From: Pseudonocardia sp. EC080619-01
GTDB lineage: Bacteria > Actinomycetota > Actinomycetes > Mycobacteriales > Pseudonocardiaceae
NCBI RefSeq assembly: GCF_001420995.1
Contig: NZ_CP012184.1
Span: 4,510,501-4,574,500 of the forward strand
Direction: 5' to 3'
DNA length: 64,000 nt
Positions 55,688 to 63,203 of the stretch are shown here, piece after piece. A program made the position numbers and the translations under genes. Positions within the stretch are counted from its first letter, which is position 1. Each line of letters starts with the position of its first letter. The notes under the pieces were generated by a model. The model did not search any database. It was not told the DNA's origin and was given only the letters and a program-made list of their open reading frames with translations.

Positions 55688-57126
55688 CGCTGCTCGGGAT
55701 CGACCTCGGCACGACGTCGGTCAAGGCCGCGGTGTTCACCGCGGACGGTGTCCGGGTCGCCGCCGCGAGCCGTCGGCACGTCACCCGCCGCCCCGCCCCC
55801 GGGCACGCCGAGCAGGATCCGGCGGACTGGTGGGACGGCCTGACCGGTGCCGTCGCCGACCTCCGGGCGGCCGGCGCGCTGCGGGACCTCACCGCCGTCG
55901 GGCTCTGCGCGCAGGTCAACACGCACCTGTTCACCGGTGCCGACGGCATCCCCGTGCACCCGGCGATCACCTGGCAGGACGGCCGGTGCGCCGCCGTCGC
56001 CGCGGCTCTCGGCGACCGGCTCGACCCCGAGGAGCGGGCCCGGGTACGCGGTGGCCTGGGCACCGTCGACGCCTCGCACCCCGCCGCCCGCGCGGCCTGG
56101 CTCGCCGGGCACCGCCCGGACGTGTGGTCCCGGGCCGAGCGGCTGCTGGCCCCGAAGGACTGGCTGCTGCTCCGGCTCACCGGCGCCGCGGTCGCCGACC
56201 CGCTGTCGTCGATCGGCGCGGTCGGGCCGGGCGGAACCTACCCGGACGGGCTGGACCTCCTCGCCCCCGGGTTGACGGGGATGCTGCCGCCGCTCGCGGA
56301 CCCGGCATCGGTCGCCGGGGAGACCACCGGCGCCGGTGGCCTGCCGGCCGGGCTGCCCGTCGCCGTCGGGACGATGGACGCCTGGTCCGCGCTGCTCGGC
56401 GGCGGTGTCGCCGAGCCGGGTGACGCCGTCGACGTCGCGGGGACCTCCGAGGTGCTCGCGATGGCCGCGCGGCCAGGTGGCGGCGCGCCCGGCATCGTCA
56501 CCTTCCCCACCTGGCGCGGGCTCCACGTGCACGCCGGACCGACGCAGGCCGGCGGCGACGCGCTGACCTGGGCGTCCGCCGCTCTCGGCACCGGGGTCCC
56601 GGAGACGCTGGAGCTCGCGGGGCAGGCGGGTCCGGGGAGCGGCGGGGTGCTGTTCCTGCCGCAGCTCGCCGGCGAGCGCGCCCCCCTGTGGGACCCGGAG
56701 CTGCGCGGCCACTGGCTCGGCGCGACCTTCGGCACCGGACGCGCCGAGCTGGCCCGCGCGGTGCTGGAGGGGGTCGCGCACGCCGCACGGCACGTCCTCG
56801 CCCCGCTGGAGGCGGCCGCCGGGCGGCCCGCCACGACGCTCGCCGCCTGCGGTGGCGGCGCCGGCAGCGACCTCTGGTGCCAGGTCAAGGCCGACGTCCT
56901 GGACCGCCCGCTGCGCCGCACCGCCGAGCGCGACGCCGGCGTCCTCGGCGCCGCGATGCTGGCGGGGCTGGCCGTCGGTGGTGCGGGGTCGGTGGGGGAG
57001 CTGGCCGGGCGGATGGTGCGCGTGGACCGCGAGTTCGTCCCCGATCCGCGCGTGCGGGGCAGGCTCGACGACGCGCACGGGCGCTACCTCGCGGCACAGG
57101 AGGCGCTGGCCCCGCTGTTCCGGTGA
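55684..57126 (+). CDS. FGGY-family carbohydrate kinase
   Basis: A 480-residue ATP-dependent sugar kinase (xylulokinase/gluconokinase type). The N-terminal phosphate loop is GIDLGTTSVKAAVF (residues 5-18), the catalytic base Asp232 is in GTMDAWSALLGGG and the C-terminal ATP loop is ACGGGAGSDLWCQVKADVL (about residues 394-412). The substrate is unknown; xylulose or a related ketose is typical. It is inserted between octT and degV, where the mycobacterial block has no such gene. Its GTG overlaps the octT stop by four bases (GTGA), so it is coupled to the operon and not a stray insertion. Confidence 0.87.
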   Translation: MTLLGIDLGTTSVKAAVFTADGVRVAAASRRHVTRRPAPGHAEQDPADWWDGLTGAVADLRAAGALRDLTAVGLCAQVNTHLFTGADGIPVHPAITWQDGRCAAVAAALGDRLDPEERARVRGGLGTVDASHPAARAAWLAGHRPDVWSRAERLLAPKDWLLLRLTGAAVADPLSSIGAVGPGGTYPDGLDLLAPGLTGMLPPLADPASVAGETTGAGGLPAGLPVAVGTMDAWSALLGGGVAEPGDAVDVAGTSEVLAMAARPGGGAPGIVTFPTWRGLHVHAGPTQAGGDALTWASAALGTGVPETLELAGQAGPGSGGVLFLPQLAGERAPLWDPELRGHWLGATFGTGRAELARAVLEGVAHAARHVLAPLEAAAGRPATTLAACGGGAGSDLWCQVKADVLDRPLRRTAERDAGVLGAAMLAGLAVGGAGSVGELAGRMVRVDREFVPDPRVRGRLDDAHGRYLAAQEALAPLFR

Positions 57127-57159
57127 TCAGGACCGGCCGGCCACCGGTAGGGTCCGGCC

Positions 57160-58020
57160 GTGCCCAGCTCCCCGGTCGCCGTGGTCACCGACTCCACCGC
57201 CTACCTGCCGCCGGGGGCGGCCGACCGGCGCGGGGTGCACGTCGTGCCGCTCGAGGTGCGGATGGGGGAGCGGACCGCGCGCGACGGCGTCGACGTCACC
57301 CCGGCCGAGCTGATCACCGCACTCGCCGACCGGAACCTCACGGTGCAGACCTCACGGCCCGCACCGGCCGCGTTCGCCGAGCTCTACCGGGAGCTCCTCG
57401 ACGCCGGGGCCCGCGAGATCGTGTCGGTGCACCTGTCCCGCGAGCTGTCCGGCACCTGGGACGCCGCCCGGGTCGCGGCCGACGAGATCGCCCCGGACCG
57501 GATCCGGGTCGTCGACTCCCGGGCGATCGCGATGGGCCTCGGGTTCGCCGTGCTCGCCGCCGCCGACGCCGCCTGCGCCGGTGCCGACGGGATCGCGGCC
57601 GAGGCCGCCGCGACGGCCGTGAGCGCCCGCTGCCGGGTGCTGTTCGGGGTGCAGGACCTCGAGCGGCTGCGCCGTGGCGGGCGGATCGGTGCGGCGTCCG
57701 CGCTGCTCGGGGCGGCACTGTCGGTCAAGCCGCTGCTGCACCTCGCCGAGGGCCGGATCGCCCCGCTGGAGAAGGTCCGGACGACGTCGCGGGCCACCGA
57801 CCGGCTGGTCGCGCTCGCCGTCGGGGCGTCCGGCGGGCCCGGGGCCCGGTTGGCCGTGCACCACCTGGGCGCCGAGGAGCGGGCCGAGGACATCGCCGAC
57901 CGGCTGCGCGAGCAACTGCCCGACGCGGCGGAGTTCCACGTGTCCGAGGTCGGTGCGGTGATCGGGGCGCACGCCGGTCCCGGTCTGGTCGGGGTCGTGG
58001 TGGTCCCCGCGGAGTCCTAG
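57160..58020 (+). CDS. DegV-family fatty-acid-binding protein
   Basis: A 286-residue DegV protein, which binds a fatty acid and in some bacteria feeds a fatty-acid kinase. The N-terminal VAVVTDSTAYLPPGAADRRG, the loop VQTSRPAPAAFAELY, the EIVSVHLSRELSGTWDAARV segment and VQDLERLRRGGRIGAASALL (about residues 167-186) are the family pattern. Two Ser/Thr/Arg positions that hold the carboxylate (TSRP, SxELSGT) are present. It matches Rv2417c by synteny. No fatty-acid kinase gene is adjacent. The GTG start lies 33 bases after the FGGY kinase gene. Confidence 0.9.
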   Translation: MPSSPVAVVTDSTAYLPPGAADRRGVHVVPLEVRMGERTARDGVDVTPAELITALADRNLTVQTSRPAPAAFAELYRELLDAGAREIVSVHLSRELSGTWDAARVAADEIAPDRIRVVDSRAIAMGLGFAVLAAADAACAGADGIAAEAAATAVSARCRVLFGVQDLERLRRGGRIGAASALLGAALSVKPLLHLAEGRIAPLEKVRTTSRATDRLVALAVGASGGPGARLAVHHLGAEERAEDIADRLREQLPDAAEFHVSEVGAVIGAHAGPGLVGVVVVPAES

Positions 58021-58037
58021 CACACAGCATCGACGGT

Positions 58038-58058
58038 CACGGCCCGCCGGGCGCCGTG
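58038..58058 (+). terminator. hairpin after degV
   Basis: CACGGC (58038-58043) and GCCGTG (58053-58058) pair around an inner GCCC-GCC-GGGC fold, 17 bases after the degV stop. It could end the rsfS-degV transcript before comEA; no U-tract is present. Confidence 0.35.
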
Positions 58059-58146
58059 CGAGCCCGGTCGTCCCCAACCGGGCCGGCCGTCCACAGCCCC
58101 GCGGATCGTGGGTGCGGCGGGTCGATCCGCTCCTAGCGTCGGAGGC

Positions 58147-59175
58147 GTGACCACGACGAACGCCTCCCGTGACGCATCCCGGCGGCTCGCCGGGCTGGGC
58201 GGTCGTCCGCGCGCGGTGGGACCGGTCACCGGGCGGCACCCGCTCGATCCGCCGACGGTGCCGCTGCCGCCCCCGCCCGACCCGGGCACGGGGCACCCGC
58301 CACCGGGGTGGTGGCCCGGTGAGCCGCGCGGGCTCCACCCGGATCCGCAGCGGACCGACGGCGACGGGGACCATCCGCTCGCCCGGTTCCCGGCGGGTCC
58401 CGCTGCCACCGGCCCCACCACGGAGGACGGCCCACCACACGGTGGTCGACCGTCCTGGTGGCGCCGGACGGCGCAGCGGTGGCTGCCGTCCTCGCTGGCC
58501 GGAGCCCGGGTCGATCCCGGCAGGCCCGGTGCGCTCGCCCTCCTCGCGGTCGTGCTCGTCGGAGCCGTCGTGGCCGGGATCGGCGTGTGGTCGAACCGGC
58601 CCACCGCGCAGCCGGTCACCGGGCTCCCCGAGGTGGCCGCGCCACTGGCGACACCTGCGCCCCCGGCGACAGCGGCGACACCAGGGGACCCGGTCGCCGC
58701 CGCACCGGTGACCGCAGGGCCGCTGGTGGTCAGCGTCGTCGGGAAGGTGCTGCGCCCGGGCCTGGTCCGGGTCCCGGACGGCGCCCGTGTCGCCGACGCC
58801 GTCGACGCCGCCGGGGGAGCGCTGCCCGGCACCGATCTCGCCGCCCTGAACCTGGCCCGCCGGGTCGGCGACGGCGAGCAGATCGCGATCGGCGTCCCGC
58901 CCGCCGCCGACGGCGCCCCGGTGCTCCCCGCACCCGGCGGGGAGCCCGCCTCCGGCGGCGAGCCCGGTGGCGATCCCGGGAGCGGCACGGTGGACCTCAA
59001 CACCGCCACCGCCGCCGATCTCGACGCGCTGCCCGGCGTCGGCCCGGTCACCGCGAAGAAGATCATCGACTGGCGGTCGGCGAACGGGCGGTTCAGCCGG
59101 ATCGAGCAGCTCCGCGAGGTCGACGGCATCGGCGAGCGCCGGTTCTCGCAGCTCCAGGCGCTGGTGACGGTGTGA
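58147..59175 (+). CDS. comEA: ComEA-like helix-hairpin-helix DNA-binding protein
   Basis: A 342-residue protein. The first 120 residues are Pro/Gly-rich and presumably cytoplasmic. A transmembrane helix (ALALLAVVLVGAVVAGIGVW, about residues 130-149) and a Pro/Ala linker follow. The SLBB domain (VVSVVGKVLRPGLVRVPDGA, about 195-214) and a C-terminal pair of helix-hairpin-helix motifs (VDLNTATAADLDALPGVGPV and REVDGIGERRFSQLQ) complete it. ComEA binds DNA outside the membrane and passes it to ComEC in transformation. Competence is not established in most actinomycetes, so the role may be conditional. GTG at 58147 follows GGAGG. Confidence 0.9.
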   Translation: MTTTNASRDASRRLAGLGGRPRAVGPVTGRHPLDPPTVPLPPPPDPGTGHPPPGWWPGEPRGLHPDPQRTDGDGDHPLARFPAGPAATGPTTEDGPPHGGRPSWWRRTAQRWLPSSLAGARVDPGRPGALALLAVVLVGAVVAGIGVWSNRPTAQPVTGLPEVAAPLATPAPPATAATPGDPVAAAPVTAGPLVVSVVGKVLRPGLVRVPDGARVADAVDAAGGALPGTDLAALNLARRVGDGEQIAIGVPPAADGAPVLPAPGGEPASGGEPGGDPGSGTVDLNTATAADLDALPGVGPVTAKKIIDWRSANGRFSRIEQLREVDGIGERRFSQLQALVTV

Positions 59176-62100
59176 GGGCCGCAGCGGACCGTTCCGCCGC
59201 CACCCACGACGACTCGGGGGAGCGTCCCGCGCCCCCGGACCTCCGGCTCGTCCCGGCGGCGCTCGCCACCTGGGGCGCCGTGCTGGCCGGTCTGCTCGGA
59301 GGGCCACCGGGCGGGATCACGGCCGCCCTCCTGGCCGCCGCCGCGGTGCTCACGGCACTCCTCCGCTCCCGGATCAGCGCCCGCGCCGCGGCGCCCGGGT
59401 CGACGGTCGTGGCGGCCGGTGGGTGCGCGCTCGTCGCCGCGGTGCTGGTGACCGGGCACGCCTCGGCCCTCGCTGCTCATCCACTGCGTGCGCACGCCGA
59501 CCGGGGCGCCGCCGCGGAGGTGCGGGTCCGCCTCACCGACGATCCGCGCGTCCTGCGCAGCACCGTCCGCGGCGACGAGGCAGGGTCCGCCCGTGCCACC
59601 GCGCTGGTACCGGCCGAGCTGCTGTCCGCCACCGCGGGGGACGACACCTGGGACACCGGCGGCCGGATCCTGCTGCTGGCACCGGCCGACACCTGGAGCG
59701 ACCTCCTGCCCGGGCAGGAGGCCTCCGCCGCCGGGCTGCTGGCCCCGGCACAGCGCCCCGACCTGACGACGGCGGTGCTGCGGGTGCGCGGATCGCCGGG
59801 CGACGTCACGGCTCCGCCGTGGTGGCAGACGGCGGCCGGATCGCTGCGCGACGGACTGCGCGACGCCGCAGGCCGGGCGCTGCCCGAGGCACCGGCCGGG
59901 CTCCTGCCGGGCCTGGCGGTCGGGGACGTCCGCGCCCAGCTGCCCGAGACGGAGCAGGACTTCCGCACCGCCGGTCTCGCCCACCTCACGGCGGTCTCCG
60001 GTGCGAACGTCGCGATCGTCACCGGGGCCGTGCTGCTCCTGCTGCGCCTGTTCCGGGCCGATCCCCGGTTCGCCGCGGCGGCCGCCCTGCTCGCACTCGT
60101 CGGCTTCGTGGTGCTGGCCCGGCCCTCCCCGTCGGTGCAGCGGGCGGCCGTGATGGGCGCCGTGGTCCTGGCGGCCCTCGCCGCCGGTCGCGCGCGGTCG
60201 GCGGTGCCCGCCCTGGCGTCGGCCGTGCTCGGCATGCTGCTGTACGACCCGGCGCTCGCCGTGGACGCCGGGTTCGCGCTGTCGGTGGTCGCGACCGGAG
60301 CCCTGGTACTCCTCGGCCCCGGCTGGACGGCGGCGCTGACGGCGCGCGGCCTGCCGTCCGGACCGGCCGAGGCGCTCGTCGTGCCGGTGGCGGCGGCCGT
60401 CGCCACCGCCCCGCTGATCGCCGGGCTGAACGGGCACGTCGGGCTGGTCACGATCGTCGCGAACCTGCTCGCCGCGCCCGCCGTGGCACCGGCGACGGTG
60501 CTCGGGGTGCTCGGTGCGGTGGTCTCCGCGGTCAGTCCCGGGGCGGCCTGGCTCTGTGCCTGGCTCGCCGGCCCGTTCGTGCACTGGCTGGTGCTGGTCG
60601 GGGACCGGGCCGCGGCCGTACCCGGCGCGACGGTGCCCTGGCCCGCCGGGACCGGCGGGGCGTTGCTCCTGGGCGCGCTGCTGTTGGGCCTGCTCGCGAT
60701 GGGCCGGGTGCCACGGCTGCGGGCGCTGCTGGTGGCGCTGCTCGTCGGGCTGCTGATCGTGCTGGTCCCGACCCGGTTCGTCCCGCCGGGCTGGCCGCCG
60801 CCGGGCTGGCGGGTGGTCGCCTGCGACGTCGGTCAGGGCGACGCGCTCGTGCTCGCCACCGGTCCGCCCGGGCACGCGGTCCTGGTCGACACCGGTCCCA
60901 CCGACGACGCGATCGGTTCCTGCCTGGACCGGCTCGGCGTCCGGGTCCTCGAGCTCGTCGTGATCACCCACCTGCACTCCGACCACGACGGCGGCCTCGC
61001 CGGGGCGCTGCGCGGCCGCGCAGCCGGCGGGATCGCCGTCGGCCCCGTCCGGGAACCGGCCTCCGGGCTGCGACAGCTCACCGCGGTCGCCGGACGCGCC
61101 GCCGTCCCGGTCGTCGAGCTGTCCCGGGGCGTGGCGCTGGGCTGGCCGGGCCTGCGGCTCGACGTGCTCGGGCCGGTGCACCCGATCGCGTCGGTCGACG
61201 GCGAGGACGGCACCGCGGTCAACGACGGCTCGCTCGTGATGCGGGCGAGCACCCCGGCCGGGTCGGTGCTGCTCACCGGTGACATCGAGCTCGCCGCGCA
61301 GGACGACCTGCTCGCCTCCGGCAGCGACCTGCGGGCCGACGTGCTCAAGCTCCCGCACCACGGCTCCCGCAAGGTCGTGCCGCGGTGGCTGGACACGGTC
61401 CGGCCACGGGCCGCGCTGATCAGCGTCGGCAACGGCAACACCTACCGGCACCCGAGCCCGGAGCTGGTGGAGCGGCTCGAGCGCTCGGGGGTGGCCGTCG
61501 CGCGCACCGACCGTGCCGGTGACGTCGCGATCACCGGCGAGGACCCGGCCGGGCTGACGCTGGTGGCACGCGGCGACCCGCGCCCCGCACCGGGCCGGCG
61601 CGGCCGTGGTTCCCGGCCCGGTCCGGTGCGGAGGGGCTCAGGAGCGGTGCGCCAGCGCCTCGCGCACGGCGGCGCTGGTCGAGGGCACGGTGGCCGTCGG
61701 ACCGACCTGGCCGGACACCGCGTCGAGTGTCTTGAGGCCGTCACCGGTGATCATCAGGACGGTCTCGGCGTCCGGGTCGAGCGCGCCTGCCTCGAGCAGC
61801 TTCTTCGTCGTGGCGACCGTGACACCGCCCGCGGTCTCGGCGAACACGCCCTCGGTCTCGGCCAGGAGCCGGATGCCGGCGACGACCTCGTCGTCGGAGA
61901 CGTGGGCGACCGAGCCACCGGTGCGGCGCACCGAGTCCAGGACGTACGGGCCGTCGGCCGGGTTGCCGATCGCCAGCGAGCGGGCGATGGTGTCCGGCTT
62001 CTGCGGCTGGATCCAGTCGTGGCCGGCCTCGAAGGCCGACGCGACCGGGGAGCAGCCGGTGGCCTGCGCGCCGAACACCGTGTACGGCGTCGGCTCGACC

Positions 62101-63203
62101 AGGCCCAGCTTGCCCAGCTCGGTGAAGCCCTTGTCGATCTTCGTGAGCTGCGAGCCGGACGCGACCGGGACGACGACCTGCTGCGGCAGCCGCCAGCCGA
62201 GCTGCTCGGCGACCTCGAAGCCCAGGGTCTTGGAGCCCTCGGCGTAGTAGGGGCGGACGTTGACGTTCACGAACGCCCAGTCCTCGTGCTCGGCGGCCAG
62301 CTCGGTGGCGAGCCGGTTGACGTCGTCGTAGTTGCCGTCGACCGCGAGCAGGGTGCCCCCGTACACCGCGGTCGTGACGATCTTCGGCTGCTCCAGCGAG
62401 GAGGGGATGAGCACGACCGAGTCCCAGCCGGCGCGCGCGGCGGCGGCCGCGACGGCGTTGGCCAGGTTGCCGGTCGAGGGGCAGCAGAGCACCGAGAAGC
62501 CGAGCTCGCGGGCGGCGGCCAGCGCCACTGCGACCACGCGGTCCTTGAAGGAGTGCGTGGGGTTGCCGGTGTCGTCCTTCACCCAGAGCTTGCGCACCCC
62601 GAGCGCCCTGGCCAGGTTGTCGGCCTCGATGAGCCGGGTCAGCCCGGGCTCGGTGTTGCGGTGCTGCTCGACGGTCGACGGGACCGGGAGGAGGTCCTTG
62701 TAGCGCCAGATCGACTTCGGGCCGGCCTCGATCGACGCGCGGGTCACCGCGGGGAAGTCGTAGGCCACCTCGAGGGGCCCGAAACACTGGGGACAGGCGA
62801 ACTCCGCGGCCAGCGGCACCTCGTGCCCGCACTCCCGGCAGGAGAGGGCACGGGCGGGGCCCAGGTCGTAGGACGTCGTTTCGGGCACAGCAGTGAGAGT
62901 CACGAGATCTCCTCATCTGTCCCGCCGGGGGTGGCGGGTCGGAATTGGCACCGTGTTCGTCGACGTCCTGGCTGCGCGAGGTGCGCAGGGACGGGCGGAT
63001 CGTCGTGCGACGCCGGTTGCCGGGGCTTCTACGGGCCGTTCCCTCTGCCCCTCTGGATGAGCCATATGCGGTTGTGTCGCCCGGAGCAGGTCCGGAGCGG
63101 GGCTGACGTTACGCGAACCGGTGCCGGACCGGCCAGCCGATCCACCCGGATCGGGACGCGACTCACCGGTCGGTGGAGGCGTGGGCCACCATGGAGGGCG
63201 TGA
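59172..63203 (+). CDS. comEC: ComEC-like DNA channel; stop codon missing at expected end
   Basis: The conserved part spans about residues 1-810 (to about 61600). It has N-terminal and central membrane segments, including the competence core ARPSPSVQRAAVMGAVVLAA near 315-334, and a C-terminal metallo-beta-lactamase domain with DVGQGDALVL, THLHSDHDGG and LPHHGSRK. ComEC forms the inner-membrane channel for single-stranded DNA uptake. GTG at 59172 overlaps the comEA stop by four bases. Near 61610 no stop occurs in this frame: it stays open to 63203, antisense to thrC. Read literally this gives 1343 residues. A lost stop or an unrecognised frameshift near the 3' end is more likely than a real 530-residue extension. 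Confidence 0.8.
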   Translation: MRAAADRSAATHDDSGERPAPPDLRLVPAALATWGAVLAGLLGGPPGGITAALLAAAAVLTALLRSRISARAAAPGSTVVAAGGCALVAAVLVTGHASALAAHPLRAHADRGAAAEVRVRLTDDPRVLRSTVRGDEAGSARATALVPAELLSATAGDDTWDTGGRILLLAPADTWSDLLPGQEASAAGLLAPAQRPDLTTAVLRVRGSPGDVTAPPWWQTAAGSLRDGLRDAAGRALPEAPAGLLPGLAVGDVRAQLPETEQDFRTAGLAHLTAVSGANVAIVTGAVLLLLRLFRADPRFAAAAALLALVGFVVLARPSPSVQRAAVMGAVVLAALAAGRARSAVPALASAVLGMLLYDPALAVDAGFALSVVATGALVLLGPGWTAALTARGLPSGPAEALVVPVAAAVATAPLIAGLNGHVGLVTIVANLLAAPAVAPATVLGVLGAVVSAVSPGAAWLCAWLAGPFVHWLVLVGDRAAAVPGATVPWPAGTGGALLLGALLLGLLAMGRVPRLRALLVALLVGLLIVLVPTRFVPPGWPPPGWRVVACDVGQGDALVLATGPPGHAVLVDTGPTDDAIGSCLDRLGVRVLELVVITHLHSDHDGGLAGALRGRAAGGIAVGPVREPASGLRQLTAVAGRAAVPVVELSRGVALGWPGLRLDVLGPVHPIASVDGEDGTAVNDGSLVMRASTPAGSVLLTGDIELAAQDDLLASGSDLRADVLKLPHHGSRKVVPRWLDTVRPRAALISVGNGNTYRHPSPELVERLERSGVAVARTDRAGDVAITGEDPAGLTLVARGDPRPAPGRRGRGSRPGPVRRGSGAVRQRLAHGGAGRGHGGRRTDLAGHRVECLEAVTGDHQDGLGVRVERACLEQLLRRGDRDTARGLGEHALGLGQEPDAGDDLVVGDVGDRATGAAHRVQDVRAVGRVADRQRAGDGVRLLRLDPVVAGLEGRRDRGAAGGLRAEHRVRRRLDQAQLAQLGEALVDLRELRAGRDRDDDLLRQPPAELLGDLEAQGLGALGVVGADVDVHERPVLVLGGQLGGEPVDVVVVAVDREQGAPVHRGRDDLRLLQRGGDEHDRVPAGARGGGRDGVGQVAGRGAAEHREAELAGGGQRHCDHAVLEGVRGVAGVVLHPELAHPERPGQVVGLDEPGQPGLGVAVLLDGRRDREEVLVAPDRLRAGLDRRAGHRGEVVGHLEGPETLGTGELRGQRHLVPALPAGEGTGGAQVVGRRFGHSSESHEISSSVPPGVAGRNWHRVRRRPGCARCAGTGGSSCDAGCRGFYGPFPLPLWMSHMRLCRPEQVRSGADVTRTGAGPASRSTRIGTRLTGRWRRGPPWRA
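61638..62903 (-). CDS. thrC: threonine synthase-type PLP enzyme
   Basis: A 421-residue fold-type II PLP enzyme. The N-terminal zinc-ribbon-like segment has CREC and CPQC (about residues 22-41), and the PLP lysine is Lys120 in PTHSFKDRVVAV, followed by CPSTGNLANAVAAAAARAG (about 140-160) and a C-terminal LMITGDGLKTLD. Threonine synthases convert O-phosphohomoserine to threonine. The zinc-ribbon form is common in actinobacteria. A SAM-I riboswitch precedes it and its closing helix contains the ribosome binding site, so it should be off when SAM is high, an unexpected sign for threonine synthesis; a methionine-related role is therefore possible. It is antisense to the over-long comEC frame. GTG start at 62903. 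Confidence 0.88.
   Translation of the reverse strand: MTLTAVPETTSYDLGPARALSCRECGHEVPLAAEFACPQCFGPLEVAYDFPAVTRASIEAGPKSIWRYKDLLPVPSTVEQHRNTEPGLTRLIEADNLARALGVRKLWVKDDTGNPTHSFKDRVVAVALAAARELGFSVLCCPSTGNLANAVAAAAARAGWDSVVLIPSSLEQPKIVTTAVYGGTLLAVDGNYDDVNRLATELAAEHEDWAFVNVNVRPYYAEGSKTLGFEVAEQLGWRLPQQVVVPVASGSQLTKIDKGFTELGKLGLVEPTPYTVFGAQATGCSPVASAFEAGHDWIQPQKPDTIARSLAIGNPADGPYVLDSVRRTGGSVAHVSDDEVVAGIRLLAETEGVFAETAGGVTVATTKKLLEAGALDPDAETVLMITGDGLKTLDAVSGQVGPTATVPSTSAAVREALAHRS
62912..63061 (-). ncRNA. SAM-I (S-box) riboswitch of thrC
   Basis: Read on the minus strand, the 150-nt leader has the SAM-I core: closing-helix strand CTCATCC, then AGAGGGGCAGAGGGAAC, then GGCCCGTAGAAGCCCC followed by GGCAACC, later GGTGCCAATTCCGA, and the returning GATGAG (62917-62912). 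These are the conserved S-box elements, with a slight variation in the GTAGAAGCC segment. The returning strand overlaps GAGGAG (62914-62909), the ribosome binding site of thrC, five bases before its GTG. SAM binding would stabilise the closing helix and block initiation, so regulation is probably translational. No separate terminator is seen. Confidence 0.88.

Noticed and set aside
58017..61451. A long minus-strand frame opposite comEA and comEC
   Set aside because: Low-complexity Gly/Arg/Gln-rich translation without motifs; the opposite strand encodes clear ComEA and ComEC proteins.
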